A stretch of 6,939 nucleotides of DNA, from the NCBI GenBank assembly GCA_003232175.1, contig QILX01000311.1, positions 1-6,939 of the forward strand. The letters run 5' to 3'. Source of the stretch: Hyphomicrobiales bacterium (GTDB taxonomy: Bacteria > Pseudomonadota > Alphaproteobacteria > Rhizobiales > SZUA-8). The translations under genes and the position numbers were made by a program. Position 1 is the first letter of the stretch. The number at the start of each line of letters is the position of its first letter. This document shows, one piece after another, positions 6,019-6,939 of this stretch. A model generated the notes under the pieces. It searched no databases, had not been told where the DNA came from, and was given only the letters and a program-made list of their open reading frames with translations.

Positions 6019-6939
6019 TCAGGCCGAATCGGCGCCGGCCCCGTCCCCAAGGCACCAGGCCAATATGCCTTTTTGGGCGTGAAGCCGGTTTTCCGCTTCG
6101 TCGAACACCACCGATTGCGGGCCGTCGATAACCTCGGCGGTTACCTCCTCGCCACGATGGGCCGGCAGGCAGTGCATGAAGATGGCGTCGGGACTGGCGG
6201 CGGCCATCAGAGGTGCGTCAACCTGATAGCCGGCCAGCATGTTGTGGCGATTTTGTTTCTCCGCATCGCCCATCGATACCCACGTATCGGCAACCACGCA
6301 GTCAGCCCCGTCAACGGCCCTGTAGGGGTCGGAGGTGACTGATACCGCCGCATTGGCGCTTGAGGCCCAGTCGAGTATGTCTTGATCCGGCGACAGGTTT
6401 TCAGGGCAGGCAAGGCGCAATTGAAAGTCAAATCTCGCCGCGGCATGAATCCATGAGGCGGCAACATTGTTGCCGTCACCGGACCAGGCGACGACCTTGC
6501 CTTTAATCGGTCCTTTATGTTCTTCGAAAGTCATGATATCCGCCATGAGCTGACAGGGGTGAGAGCGGTCGGTAAGGCCGTTGATGACCGGTACCGTGGC
6601 GTATTTCGCCAGCTCCACCAGCTCGGTGTGGCGGTTGGCCCGCACCATGATGGCATCGACATATCGTGACAAAACCTGCGCTGTATCGGATATGGATTCC
6701 CCGCGGCCAAGCTGCATATCGGCGGCGGAAAGCACAATGGTTTCCCCTCCCATTTCGCGCATGGCAAGATCGAAGGACACCCGGGTGCGGGTTGAGGCTT
6801 TTTCGAAAATCATCGCCAGGGACTTCCCCGCCAGGACGCGTTCCGGGGCACGGCCCGAGCGATTTCGCCGCATGTGCTTGGCCCGTTCGGCTCGGTCCAG
6901 TATGGCTCTGAGTTCGGCGGTATCAAGATCGGCGAGATC
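6019..6939 (-). CDS. argF: Ornithine carbamoyltransferase, N-terminal end cut by the window edge
   Basis: This cytoplasmic enzyme condenses ornithine with carbamoyl phosphate to form citrulline in arginine synthesis. The frame is open from the TGA at 6021-6019 to the right edge, giving 306 residues. A Met at 6873 is internal, because the upstream codons read DLADLDTAELRAILDRAE, normal OTC N-terminal sequence; only about 6-15 residues should be missing. In-window motifs: carbamoyl-phosphate loop STRTR (49-53, in FEKASTRTR), HPCQ (127-130), the ornithine-binding SMGD loop (222-225) and the HCLP catalytic loop (256-259). All are intact, so this is the biosynthetic enzyme rather than a paralogue that has lost ornithine binding (for example an acetylornithine or succinylornithine transcarbamylase). 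It sits directly upstream of hslO; in alphaproteobacteria argD often precedes argF, but that region is outside the window. Confidence 0.96.
   Translation of the reverse strand, partial: DLADLDTAELRAILDRAERAKHMRRNRSGRAPERVLAGKSLAMIFEKASTRTRVSFDLAMREMGGETIVLSAADMQLGRGESISDTAQVLSRYVDAIMVRANRHTELVELAKYATVPVINGLTDRSHPCQLMADIMTFEEHKGPIKGKVVAWSGDGNNVAASWIHAAARFDFQLRLACPENLSPDQDILDWASSANAAVSVTSDPYRAVDGADCVVADTWVSMGDAEKQNRHNMLAGYQVDAPLMAAASPDAIFMHCLPAHRGEEVTAEVIDGPQSVVFDEAENRLHAQKGILAWCLGDGAGADSA

Noticed and set aside
5689..6342. Plus-strand open frame of 217 codons across the hslO-argF boundary.
   Set aside because: It is entirely antisense to two well-supported genes, has no family motif I recognise, and its composition is that expected of the reverse strand of GC-rich coding DNA.
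6871..6873. ATG as the start of argF.
   Set aside because: Codons upstream of it continue in frame with normal ornithine carbamoyltransferase N-terminal sequence to the window edge, so this Met is internal and the gene is cut by the edge.
1..6939. Defence island, phage, transposon or CRISPR-like system.
   Set aside because: No array of repeats with spacers, transposase, integrase, toxin-antitoxin pair or unassigned gene is present; all seven genes belong to known housekeeping or transport families with uniform composition.

Overview
The window carries seven protein-coding genes in two convergent gene strings and almost no non-coding DNA. It looks like part of a GC-rich alphaproteobacterial chromosome. 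The grounds are GC-rich third codon positions, a yejBEF transporter operon of the proteobacterial type, and an argF-hslO pair, an order I recall from alphaproteobacteria. I cannot name the genus from the sequence. I see no mobile element, tRNA, rRNA, CRISPR array or horizontally acquired island.

Plus strand, 1-5071: the 3' end of yejB (inner-membrane permease), yejE (second permease) and yejF (double-ABC ATPase) form a Yej-type peptide importer. They are followed by ghrA-like (2-hydroxyacid dehydrogenase / glyoxylate-hydroxypyruvate reductase A family) and argE-like (M20 zinc deacetylase, acetylornithine deacetylase family). The spacings are 3 bp, a 4-bp ATGA overlap, 15 bp and 38 bp, so the five genes are probably co-transcribed from a promoter upstream of the window. 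Only argE has a textbook Shine-Dalgarno sequence.

Minus strand, 6939-5089: argF (ornithine carbamoyltransferase, its first few codons beyond the right edge) is followed with no gap by hslO (Hsp33, redox-regulated chaperone). The argF stop and the hslO start are directly adjacent. argE and hslO converge with only 17 bp between their stop codons, and I see no convincing terminator there.

Functionally, the left half handles peptide import plus two small-molecule enzymes, and the right half handles arginine synthesis and oxidative-stress protein protection. ArgE (making ornithine) and ArgF (using ornithine) would catalyse consecutive steps of arginine synthesis, yet they lie in opposing transcripts. 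ArgE is instead tied to the peptide importer, which leaves its true substrate open. All genes are intact members of known families and I did not find an undescribed system. The points worth checking are the importer-dehydrogenase-deacetylase linkage, the coupled argF-hslO junction, a short in-frame tandem duplication in hslO, and the terminator-poor convergent junction.
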